Part shown: positions 34,680-41,709 of the stretch, in pieces
Position numbering within the stretch: the stretch's first letter is position 1
Layout: every line of letters starts with the position of its first letter
Source of the DNA: Chitinophagales bacterium
GTDB lineage: Bacteria; Bacteroidota; Bacteroidia; Chitinophagales; Saprospiraceae
DNA: 41,709 bases
Reading direction: 5' to 3'
Assembly: GCA_022360175.1 (NCBI GenBank)
Contig: JAKSDI010000292.1
Span: 1-41,709 of the forward strand
Program-made: the position numbers and the translations under genes
Notes under the pieces: generated by a model
What the model saw: only the letters and a program-made list of their open reading frames with translations
The model's database searches: none
Told to the model about the DNA's origin: nothing

Positions 34680-36035
34680 ATGAACAAGAAGCATTTGCAT
34701 GTCATTACGATGACTATGTTATTGGGGATGATAAGCCTACTCACCAGTTGCGAACAACATAATCCAAATTATCAGGCAGAGATGGAGCAAGCCAGTTTTT
34801 TCCATAAGTCAATGGATAAACTGACAGATGTAATTGTACACGATATCTTTTCTCCCCCTGTAGCAAGTCGAATTTATGCTTACTCTAGTATAGCTGCTTA
34901 TGAAGCCCTTCAACCCGCTTATTCTGATTATCAGTCACTTGGAGGCCAGTTAAAAGAATTAGGGACAGTACCGCAGCCCGTTGAAGGTGAAACTTATTGC
35001 CATCCTTTATCGGCTATTCATGCTTTTTTAAAAGTAGGACGTGCTCTTACTTTTTCAGAAGATTCGATCAAGAACTATCAAAAAGAACTATATCAGGAGT
35101 TTGAAGCTATCAATATGCCAGCCGATGTATGGAAACGGAGTATTGAATATGGTGATCAGGTAGCAGACCATATCATTGCATGGACCGATGGAGATATGTA
35201 TAAGCAAACCAGAACTTACCCAAAATTTTCTATCAATGATGAACCAGCTCGCTGGCAACCTACACCTCCGGACTACATGGACGGGATTGAACCACATTGG
35301 AAAGAAATTCGAACAATGGTAATTGATTCTGCTCAGCAATTTGCTCCATTACCTCCTACCGAATTTGACACCGACCCTGAAAGTAAGTTTATGAAAGAAA
35401 CAATGGAAGTATATGAAGCGCTTAAAGTTGAAAATCTGAAAGAGCGTGAAGAGAGAGTAGCTATCGCAGAATTTTGGGATTGCAATCCTTATGTTTCTCA
35501 TCATACGGGGCATGTGATGTATGCGACAAAAAAAATTACACCAGGAGGGCATTGGATTGGCATCGCTAAAATTGCCTGTAATAAAGAAAAAGTAGATGTG
35601 ATGAAGACTGTACATTCTTATACTCTTACTTCCATTGCATTGTTTGATGCATTTATTAGCTGTTGGGATGAAAAATATCGTAGTAGCCTCCTTCGCCCGG
35701 AAACAGTTATCAATCGCTATATTGATGAAGACTGGTTGCCTGCCCTGCAAACACCCCCATTTCCAGAGCATACCAGTGGGCATAGTGTAATTTCACGAGC
35801 AGCAGCAATAGCGCTTACTTCTATCTATGGAGATGATTTTTCTTTCCATGATGATACAGAAGAAGCCTATGGGCTACCTGCCAGAGATTTTAATTCGTTT
35901 ATTCATGCTTCAGAAGAAGCTGCTGTAAGCCGTTTATATGGAGGTATACACTATCGCCCTGCGATTGATTACGGCGTAGCTCAAGGAGAAAATGTCGGAA
36001 AATTTGTGGTTGCAAATGTAAATGTTGAAAAATAA
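34680..36035 (+). CDS. Vanadium haloperoxidase/PAP2-like lipoprotein
   Basis: Lipoprotein of 451 residues with lipobox LLTSC (C24). The vanadate/phosphate-binding residues of the haloperoxidase and acid-phosphatase superfamily are in order: K332 and R339 in KYRSSLLRPE, S366-G367-H368 in PEHTSGHSV, then R418 and H424 in SRLYGGIHYRP. These ligands are shared by vanadium-dependent haloperoxidases and class A acid phosphatases, so the activity could be either. The length and long helical N-terminal region favour the haloperoxidase-like branch common in marine bacteria. The lipid anchor places it on the outer membrane or periplasmic face. It ends ten bases before the first REP palindrome, which may serve as its terminator. 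Confidence 0.87.
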   Translation: MNKKHLHVITMTMLLGMISLLTSCEQHNPNYQAEMEQASFFHKSMDKLTDVIVHDIFSPPVASRIYAYSSIAAYEALQPAYSDYQSLGGQLKELGTVPQPVEGETYCHPLSAIHAFLKVGRALTFSEDSIKNYQKELYQEFEAINMPADVWKRSIEYGDQVADHIIAWTDGDMYKQTRTYPKFSINDEPARWQPTPPDYMDGIEPHWKEIRTMVIDSAQQFAPLPPTEFDTDPESKFMKETMEVYEALKVENLKEREERVAIAEFWDCNPYVSHHTGHVMYATKKITPGGHWIGIAKIACNKEKVDVMKTVHSYTLTSIALFDAFISCWDEKYRSSLLRPETVINRYIDEDWLPALQTPPFPEHTSGHSVISRAAAIALTSIYGDDFSFHDDTEEAYGLPARDFNSFIHASEEAAVSRLYGGIHYRPAIDYGVAQGENVGKFVVANVNVEK

Positions 36036-36044
36036 AAGGAAATG

Positions 36045-36095
36045 ATAACTTACTAATCATGGTGATTTCTAAAATCACCATGATTAGTAAGTTAT
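36045..36095. repeat. REP palindrome at the 3' side of the RAYT gene
   Basis: Two 24-base arms (36045-36068 and 36072-36095) are perfect reverse complements around the three-base loop CTA. The apical part is ATCATGGTGATTT and its complement, shared with the palindrome at 36736-36774; the lower stem (ATAACTTACTA) differs. The stop codon of the RAYT gene (36092-36094) lies inside the right arm. Confidence 0.9.
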
Positions 36096-36709
36096 TTATC
36101 AATATCACTTGAATGCGCTTCCCAAAAAGCTTTTCTCCCTCCAAACCATTCCAATATTTGCTTAGTGAAAAGATTCTTAACTTCCTTTTCGATATACATA
36201 TGGAAAGAACTGTGAGGCCATTCCTCCGGTTTTACGGTAAATTCATGATTGACAGGGTTTAAGTGAATATAAATGATGATATTTAATAAATAGGAATTAT
36301 CCATCACTATTTTTCTTTTGGTATTTTGTTGTAATAGACTACCCCGTCTATCATGATACTTATTGAAGGCTTTAACATACCCACTGAAAAAATTATGAAA
36401 AGAACGTCTGATTATAAAATGGTGCCGATCTCCGGGTGCAATTTTAGGCGGGATAGCAGGCTTGCGATTTTGTTTACTTATTTGACGGATAAAATCTTCG
36501 AGCTCTTTTTCTCCTTTGATCTTCACCAATAAGTGAAAGTGGTTGGGCATCAGACAATAAGCTATGGTGTCAGCAATTCCAGATATCTTTTCCTGATACT
36601 TCCGTAAAAAATATTTGTAGTTTTCATGGCAGCGAAAGAGGTTTTCGCTGCCGTTTGCTCGATTGTAAATGTGGTAGATTTGACCAGGTTCAAAATAAAC
36701 TTGTTTCAT
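36092..36709 (-). CDS. REP-associated tyrosine transposase (RAYT, Y1 HUH family)
   Basis: Single-strand DNA transposase-like protein of 205 residues from the ATG at 36709; a start seven codons upstream is open but less likely. It opens GQIYHIYNRANG as in TnpA_REP proteins. The HUH metal motif is MPNHFHLLV (H57, H59), and the catalytic tyrosine is Y118 in AFNKYHDRRGSLLQ. The C-terminal YIHLNPVNHEF and WPHSSF are family marks. RAYTs bind and cleave REP hairpins and are thought to spread them. Both flanks carry long palindromes with a common core, one of which includes its stop codon, so gene and palindromes form one unit. All key residues are intact, so it may be active. Confidence 0.93.
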   Translation of the reverse strand: MKQVYFEPGQIYHIYNRANGSENLFRCHENYKYFLRKYQEKISGIADTIAYCLMPNHFHLLVKIKGEKELEDFIRQISKQNRKPAIPPKIAPGDRHHFIIRRSFHNFFSGYVKAFNKYHDRRGSLLQQNTKRKIVMDNSYLLNIIIYIHLNPVNHEFTVKPEEWPHSSFHMYIEKEVKNLFTKQILEWFGGRKAFWEAHSSDIDK

Positions 36710-36724
36710 AAGTTGAATGCTTTC

Positions 36725-36781
36725 CACCACCTCCTCTCAGATCATGGTGATTTTTAAAATCACCATGATCTGAGGGTGGTG
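36725..36781. repeat. REP palindrome at the 5' side of the RAYT gene
   Basis: Arms of 19 bases (36736-36754 and 36756-36774) are perfect complements around one central T. CACCACC (36725-36731) and GGTGGTG (36775-36781) extend the stem by seven pairs past a four-base bulge on one side. The core ATCATGGTGATTT matches the other REP, but the lower stem reads CTCAG. It begins 15 bases upstream of the RAYT start codon. Confidence 0.9.
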
Positions 36782-36972
36782 CTATTATATACATAGACGC
36801 GAAATTCCTCAAATTCCATAATTAAATTTTATATAAGATAGTAGTTTATATACTTAGACTTTCTTCAAGATACTTTCTTTAGCAATTTGACGCGTAATTC
36901 AAATATTAAAAGTGGGCATTCCTAAAATTCTCCTATCTTTCTTAGCGGAAAGAAACAGCAAAAATATTGACT

Positions 36973-38277
36973 ATGCCCAGTTTAGATAAAAAACTTACCC
37001 TTTATGGCCTAACGATGATCGCAATAGGCTCCTGTATTGGTTCAGGAATATTTGTAACGCCTTATGCCGTAGTACAAGCCGTACCACATCATGGATTTGT
37101 ACTCTTGGTTTGGGCATTAGGAGGTTTAATTGCATTGACAGGAGCTTTGACCTTTGCTGAACTGGGAGGAATGTACCCAGGAGCAGGAGGGGTATATGTT
37201 TATTTAAAAGAAGCATATGGAGAATTAGCTGGCTTCCTATACGGATGGGTAATACTACTGGTAATTAATACAGGAGCTTTAGCTGCTTTGGGGATCGCCC
37301 TGGCAGAGTACTTATCTTATTTTTACCCTTTCACGTATAGCGGGAAAATTGTGGTTGCGATAGTTACAGTGGCGAGTTTGACATTGATCAATATGCTAGG
37401 AGTAAATACATCACAGTGGCTGGCTAATTTATTTTCAGGCTTGAAATTATTGGCAATAGCCGGAATCATTATAGCAGGTTTTTTATTCTACGATGCGGAT
37501 AAAATACAACTGGAATTCAATCTGATGCATAATGTTCCTACTGACTTAGGCAGTGCTCTATTACTTGCTTTGATAGGTGTGTTGTGGTCCTTTGGAGGCT
37601 GGCATCATGCTTCTTATTTGGCTGGAGAGGCTGTTGAGCCACAACGCACCGTACCCAGAGCTATGGTACTAGGTGCCCTGATCGTTACGGCTATGTATGT
37701 GTTGGTGAATTTGTCTTATATGCTACTAATGCCACTCAACGGCATCGCTAATACCACGAGAGTAGCAGGAGAAGCAGTAGGACAATTTATCCAGTCGGGA
37801 GGCCAGATTGTTGCTATAGCAATTGCGATATCTATATTTGGTACTATTGCTATATATACGATGTCTGCTCCGCGTATTTATTTTGCTATGGCAAAAGATG
37901 GTATCTTCTTTTCGGCATTGGCTAAGGTACATCCTCGTTTTCATACGCCCGTTAATGCAATGCTCCTACAAGCGATATGGGCAATAATATTGCTCCTTCT
38001 TTGGGGAACCTTTGCCGACCTGATTACTTATGTCACTTTTATGGATATTGCTTTTATGGCATTGGCAGGAGCAAGTATATTCATTTTTCGAAGCCGTCAT
38101 CCAAAGCGTGAGCGCCCTTATCGTACTTGGGCTTATCCGATTGTTCCCGGGATTTTTGTACTTATATCTTCTGCTTTCGTAGTCAATACTTTAATACAAC
38201 GCCCATCCCAGGCACTAGCAGGTTTGATACTTTTAGCACTTGGTGTAGGCGTATATTATGCTGTCAAGGCGCGATGA
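36973..38277 (+). CDS. APC-family amino acid permease
   Basis: Inner-membrane transporter of 434 residues with about 12 membrane segments. The ATG at 36973 (MPSLDKKL) is taken; the TTG two codons earlier is less likely. IAIGSCIGSGIFVTP is the first-segment substrate and sodium-binding signature of the amino acid-polyamine-organocation superfamily. FAELGGMYPGAGGVYVYLKEAYG and the later SAPRIYFAMAKDGIFFSALAKVHPRFHTP are further family motifs. It resembles LAT/SteT-like exchangers; the substrate is not predictable. Its stop lies only six bases from the end of the convergent GSDH gene, with no terminator between. Confidence 0.92.
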   Translation: MPSLDKKLTLYGLTMIAIGSCIGSGIFVTPYAVVQAVPHHGFVLLVWALGGLIALTGALTFAELGGMYPGAGGVYVYLKEAYGELAGFLYGWVILLVINTGALAALGIALAEYLSYFYPFTYSGKIVVAIVTVASLTLINMLGVNTSQWLANLFSGLKLLAIAGIIIAGFLFYDADKIQLEFNLMHNVPTDLGSALLLALIGVLWSFGGWHHASYLAGEAVEPQRTVPRAMVLGALIVTAMYVLVNLSYMLLMPLNGIANTTRVAGEAVGQFIQSGGQIVAIAIAISIFGTIAIYTMSAPRIYFAMAKDGIFFSALAKVHPRFHTPVNAMLLQAIWAIILLLLWGTFADLITYVTFMDIAFMALAGASIFIFRSRHPKRERPYRTWAYPIVPGIFVLISSAFVVNTLIQRPSQALAGLILLALGVGVYYAVKAR

Positions 38278-38283
38278 GCCTGT

Positions 38284-40977
38284 TTACTTTACAATAACTT
38301 CTTTCACCCATTTATGCTTATTATTAATCAACTCAAGATAATAAATACCAGCAGGCAAAGTTGCTACATTAATGCTATGTAGACTTTGAGGGAAACTATG
38401 GGGAAAGATGCTTTTCCAGATCATTTTATTACTGGCATCATATAGACGGGCATCAAATCGAGTACTGACATCGTATTGCAAGAGAATACTTAGATGAGTT
38501 GTTACCGGTTGTGGAAAAAGCTGAATTTGAAGGAGAGGAGCATCCTTAATATCCGAATTGAGTATTGTTTGAGTAGGGTAGAGCTGTAATTTTGGAATAA
38601 TTGCTTTAGGAGTACGAAGGCTACTCCAGCGCAATTCACATACTGCACCGCCTCCATCTTCGAAGTATTCTAGTCTGATATCATAACGTTGGCCAGCCTG
38701 AAGGAAGATTGTGCCTGATGTTTCAAAAGGAGATTGAGGTACCCACTGATCAATTAATAAATTTCCATCAACCCACAAGCGTATACCATCATCAGAAGTT
38801 ACATAAAAGGTATATTCCTCTGAATAAAGAGGCTCCACTTGGCCTGACCATCGTATAGAATAGAAATTATTTCCAATTAACATGGGGGCTGCTGATCCTT
38901 CTCCCCAATTAAATTGAACAGTAGTGTCAATGCGCCAAAATGCAGGATCACCATTAAATACATGTTCAACCTCATCATAATAAGCTCCTAACAGGCCACT
39001 ACCACTACCTATAGTAACACCTTCATAATTTGCTGTGAAATTAATCTCTTCTTCTGGTATGATTATATTCAATAAGGAATTGATGCTTCCATTTTCCCAA
39101 TCAATGAATGAAAATAGTTCCTGCCCTTCCACCTGGCTTTCTACAGCTTTGATGCTTCGAAGTATGCCTACTACACTATTAGTAGCGTAAGGGGTAGTTA
39201 TTGTTCGCCCATCGAGGCGTATTTTAAGGCCTGTGGGATTGGTGTTCAAGGTGATAACAGTTCTTATGGGGTAGATGTCTCTGTATACTGACTGGGATAA
39301 ACCTTCACTATCTGTTGCTTGTAGCCATACTCTGTACCAAACATTATCGTCAGTTTCTCCTACCACAGGAATTGCATAGAATCCATTGTAGATACCCGTT
39401 AATGGAGACATGGCAGGGTGTGTATGTTCATCGTGATGGAAATCTATTCGCCAAATCAAATGGTCTTCTGTCAGTGAGCCATCTTCTACATCCATTGCAC
39501 TACCGGCAAAAAATATAGTATCTCCAGCTCGGTACATAGCATCTATTAGAGGAAGTTGAATAGCTGGCGTTGGGCGGGTATTAGTAGTAACATTTAGTAC
39601 TGCAGGATCACTAGTGACACTTCCTTCATTATTAAAAACCAGACAATCATAAAGACTTCCATCATCTATTAATTGCACATTGGGGATGACGAGTGTAGCG
39701 CTTGTACCTTCTTCGATATTGAGTCCATCTTTTCTCCATTGATAAGAAATAGGGGGAGCTCCTGATGCACTTATGCTGAAGCTGGCGTCTTCCCCAATAG
39801 GGAGCAAAATATCTTGTGGATGTGAGGAAACGAATGGAGCACCACTACCAGTATAGGAAATGCGCCACAATACACCATTAGTGGTACTGGTATTGTCTGC
39901 TTCGGAGCCCCCACCGATCCCTCGTCTTTCCAGGTAATATAATGAACCATCTGGTGCAGCTTGGATGGCAATTGGTCTATCTATATTGGTTGCAAAAGTC
40001 TCCTGTATGCTCCCATCCGCTGGATCAAGTACCCAAATAATACCTTCACAATAATCTGCAAAAAAATATTGATCATGATAAACTGGTGGAAATTGTAATT
40101 GCTCAGGAGCGTAAAAAGTAGCACCGATAACGGCACATCCCGTATTGTGATCATAAGCATGGAGTGGTTCCTGATAATCAGGTGGGGCTATTTGTCCATT
40201 GAGAAAGCCTTCTACTTGATCCCAGCCATAGTTTTTACCTGCCAATGCTTCATTCACTTCTTCAAATAATTGCCCTCCTACATCATTAGCAAAAATACGC
40301 CCTGATTGAGGATGCATCGCAAAAGTATATGGATTGCGAAATCCGTAAGCCCAAATTGCACGATTATTACCATCTAAATCATTGTAAAAAGGGTTATTCT
40401 CAGGGATGCTTCCATCACTATTAAGGCGTAATATTTTGCCATGAGTGGTACTGAGATTTTGACCATTTGCGGCATTGGTACCATCACCTACTGCTACATA
40501 GAGTTTCCCATCTGTACCAAAAAGCATAGCTCCTCCATTGTGGATAGTACCAGATAAAGGATCCAGATCAAAAAGGATGACTTCGCTATCGGGTATTGCA
40601 TAATTACCATTGGCTGTAAATCGACTGATACGATTATGATTACCACCAGATACGGTATAGTATATGTAGAAATAGTTATTGGCCTCGAAATCAGGATCGA
40701 ATGCAATTCCACCTAATCCTCGCTCATTATAATTATCTACTTCGATTTGTAGAAAAGGATCTGCGAGTAGTGTGCCATTCTCAATAATGCGAATTTTGCC
40801 GTCTTTTTCAGCTATGAAAATCCTTCCATCAGGAGCTATTGTCATCGTAGTAGGATCCAGGCCTGTAGCTATTTGTTCTTCAATAAAACCGGTAGGCAAT
40901 TGAGCAGAATAGGAAAATACAAATAAGAAAAGAAGAGGGACTAAAAGGAATGAAGATGGCCGGCAATAAGTAAACAT
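38284..40977 (-). CDS. Secreted glucose/sorbosone dehydrogenase-like protein with Ig, PA14 and T9SS domains
   Basis: Extracellular protein of 897 residues. A signal peptide (about 1-25) precedes a six-bladed GSDH propeller (about 30-377) of the PQQ-dependent sugar dehydrogenase family. H146 in TIHNGG matches the catalytic base of soluble glucose dehydrogenase, and [12 protein letters not shown] is a family motif. Next are an Ig-like domain (384-464, Trp in YQWRKDG), a PKD/cadherin-like segment (468-575), a further linker domain, and a PA14 domain (661-800, with [16 protein letters not shown]) that may bind sugars. The last 80 residues (818-897) are a T9SS type A sorting domain (FPQPVTTHL, then [10 protein letters not shown]). 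It would be exported by T9SS and attached to or released from the cell surface. PQQ dependence and the substrate are inferred. Confidence 0.9.
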   Translation of the reverse strand: MFTYCRPSSFLLVPLLFLFVFSYSAQLPTGFIEEQIATGLDPTTMTIAPDGRIFIAEKDGKIRIIENGTLLADPFLQIEVDNYNERGLGGIAFDPDFEANNYFYIYYTVSGGNHNRISRFTANGNYAIPDSEVILFDLDPLSGTIHNGGAMLFGTDGKLYVAVGDGTNAANGQNLSTTHGKILRLNSDGSIPENNPFYNDLDGNNRAIWAYGFRNPYTFAMHPQSGRIFANDVGGQLFEEVNEALAGKNYGWDQVEGFLNGQIAPPDYQEPLHAYDHNTGCAVIGATFYAPEQLQFPPVYHDQYFFADYCEGIIWVLDPADGSIQETFATNIDRPIAIQAAPDGSLYYLERRGIGGGSEADNTSTTNGVLWRISYTGSGAPFVSSHPQDILLPIGEDASFSISASGAPPISYQWRKDGLNIEEGTSATLVIPNVQLIDDGSLYDCLVFNNEGSVTSDPAVLNVTTNTRPTPAIQLPLIDAMYRAGDTIFFAGSAMDVEDGSLTEDHLIWRIDFHHDEHTHPAMSPLTGIYNGFYAIPVVGETDDNVWYRVWLQATDSEGLSQSVYRDIYPIRTVITLNTNPTGLKIRLDGRTITTPYATNSVVGILRSIKAVESQVEGQELFSFIDWENGSINSLLNIIIPEEEINFTANYEGVTIGSGSGLLGAYYDEVEHVFNGDPAFWRIDTTVQFNWGEGSAAPMLIGNNFYSIRWSGQVEPLYSEEYTFYVTSDDGIRLWVDGNLLIDQWVPQSPFETSGTIFLQAGQRYDIRLEYFEDGGGAVCELRWSSLRTPKAIIPKLQLYPTQTILNSDIKDAPLLQIQLFPQPVTTHLSILLQYDVSTRFDARLYDASNKMIWKSIFPHSFPQSLHSINVATLPAGIYYLELINNKHKWVKEVIVK

Positions 40978-40984
40978 AAGGGGT

Positions 40985-41008
40985 TTTTACCCTAAAATAG
41001 GGAAAAAT
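40985..41008. promoter_or_regulatory. Dyad in the divergent GSDH-mscL control region
   Basis: TTTTT-A-CCCTA and TAGGG-AAAAA are complementary apart from one bulged A, with a three-base centre. It sits eight bases before the GSDH start codon and 61 before mscL. A role as operator or 5' hairpin is possible. Confidence 0.35.
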
Positions 41009-41068
41009 CTTCTTCACTGTGTGACAATTCGGGCATTCTACGTCTATGAATTAAAAAACGAACATACT

Positions 41069-41488
41069 ATGATTAAGGAATTTAGAGACTTTATTATGCG
41101 CGGAAATGTGCTTGAGCTAGCCGTTGCCGTAATTATTGCCGGAGCTTTTGGTGCTATTGTTACCTCCTTTACTAAAGATGTGATTATGCCTCCGGTTGGC
41201 CTCGCTTTAGGCGGGGTTAATTTTTCTGATCTGGCAATTGTTCTTCAAGAAGCTCAACTAAGTGATGCAGGAGAAGTAATACAAGAAGCAGTAGCTATTA
41301 AATATGGTGCTTTTATCCAAAAAATGATTGATTTTCTAATCATTGCCTTTATCATCTTCATGCTAGTCCGAACTTATAATAAGGTACAAGAACGCAATAA
41401 ACAGGAAGAAGAAGCGGCACCAGCTCCTCCTCCTGGCCCAACTCAGGAAGAATTGTTAGCACAAATACGAGACCTACTTAAAAAATAG
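41069..41488 (+). CDS. mscL: Large-conductance mechanosensitive channel MscL
   Basis: Inner-membrane channel of 139 residues, forming a homopentamer that opens under membrane tension to relieve osmotic downshock. The ATG at 41069 ([31 protein letters not shown]) gives the amphipathic N-terminal helix and pore-lining TM1. [19 protein letters not shown] follows, then a periplasmic loop and TM2 ([20 protein letters not shown]). A Pro-Ala-rich linker ([13 protein letters not shown]) and the C-terminal bundle helix ([14 protein letters not shown]) end the protein as in the family. The frame opens 16 codons earlier at 41021, but that part is not conserved-looking. It is a single-gene unit with a terminator 12 bases downstream. 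Confidence 0.96.
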   Translation: MIKEFRDFIMRGNVLELAVAVIIAGAFGAIVTSFTKDVIMPPVGLALGGVNFSDLAIVLQEAQLSDAGEVIQEAVAIKYGAFIQKMIDFLIIAFIIFMLVRTYNKVQERNKQEEEAAPAPPPGPTQEELLAQIRDLLKK

Positions 41489-41499
41489 TTCTTCTCTGA

Positions 41500-41548
41500 A
41501 AATTGGAAGCCAGGATTGGGAAATGAACCTGAGCCTTGCTTCCAATTT
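41500..41548 (+). terminator. Stem-loop after mscL
   Basis: AAATTGGAAGC (41500-41510) and GCTTCCAATTT (41538-41548) form a perfect 11-base stem with a 27-base loop. The loop can add a few pairs of CAGG with CCTG. It begins 12 bases after the mscL stop codon. The tail CTATTGATACCTTTTC is only partly T-rich. Confidence 0.6.
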
Positions 41549-41602
41549 CTATTGATACCTTTTCAAGTGCAGGCTTAAGCGCAACCCTTCTTATCTAGAT
41601 CG

Positions 41603-41621
41603 TCGCGGAATGTTTCCGCGA
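41603..41621. repeat. GC-rich hairpin near the window end
   Basis: TCGCGGAA (41603-41610) and TTCCGCGA (41614-41621) form a perfect eight-base stem with the three-base loop TGT. It is much more GC-rich than its surroundings. It could be a second terminator or a small REP-like palindrome. No other copy was seen in the window. Confidence 0.5.
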
Positions 41622-41709
41622 TGTGATGTGATATGAGACTGTTCATACAAGTGTGTCTCTTATCTTAGCAAAGATGAAAGAAAAAAAAACAAGATTTAAT
41701 ACTATGTCT

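Noticed and set aside
35349-35783. 144-codon minus-strand frame
   Set aside because: It is antisense to the haloperoxidase-like gene, where the vanadate-binding motifs read on the plus strand.

Overview
The window looks like chromosomal DNA of a Bacteroidota member, probably a free-living or marine lineage near Cytophagales or Saprospirales; the exact family cannot be read from it. The evidence is a SusC/SusD outer-membrane uptake locus, a protein with a C-terminal type IX secretion (T9SS) sorting domain, AT-rich DNA, start codons without Shine-Dalgarno sequences, and TAnnTTTG-like -7 boxes. No rRNA, tRNA or CRISPR array was seen.

Layout. (1) 0-4 kb: a UMF1-type MFS permease on the minus strand, then a RimK-like ATP-grasp ligase and a zinc-dependent AstE/aspartoacylase-like hydrolase on the plus strand. 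The hydrolase start is preceded by six tandem heptamers. (2) 4-7.4 kb, minus strand: a two-gene unit with a secreted double aspartyl protease-PDZ protein followed by an unrecognised 709-residue protein that may be a divergent PLP-dependent enzyme. (3) 7.4-20.8 kb: a long regulatory region, then susC, susD, a strong hairpin terminator, two large FG-GAP/VCBS-ASPIC lipoproteins and a second susD-like gene coupled by an ATGA overlap. (4) 21-26.3 kb: a small membrane protein, an FMO-like flavoprotein, an aldehyde dehydrogenase and a secreted phosphoesterase with a CBM9-like domain. (5) 26.6-30.4 kb: an AT-rich accessory island holding one full and two partial copies of an unusual repeat element. 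Each full unit has a conserved, dyad-rich upstream region of about 440 bp, a NUMOD4-HNH-HTH gene and a terminator. (6) 30.6-36 kb: a small secreted protein, a histidine kinase without a partner, a methyltransferase, a membrane-anchored murein endopeptidase-like protein and a vanadium haloperoxidase/PAP2-like lipoprotein. (7) 36-36.8 kb: a RAYT (Y1 REP transposase) gene bracketed by two long REP palindromes. (8) 37-41.7 kb: an APC permease, a GSDH-Ig-PA14-T9SS protein and mscL.

How the genes fit together. The 7.8-20.8 kb block is best read as one nutrient-uptake locus whose two halves are separated by a terminator, so that susCD and the VCBS-VCBS-susD2 part may be expressed at different levels. 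The 26.6-30.4 kb island is the best candidate for something undescribed: the breakpoints of both partial copies fall on the same 8-bp sequence, ACCCTTCA, at codons 12-14 of the endonuclease gene. One copy keeps only what lies upstream of this site and the other only what lies downstream. The RAYT with its covarying flanking palindromes is a clean example of a REP-transposase unit. All functional calls rest on reading motifs by eye; no search was run.
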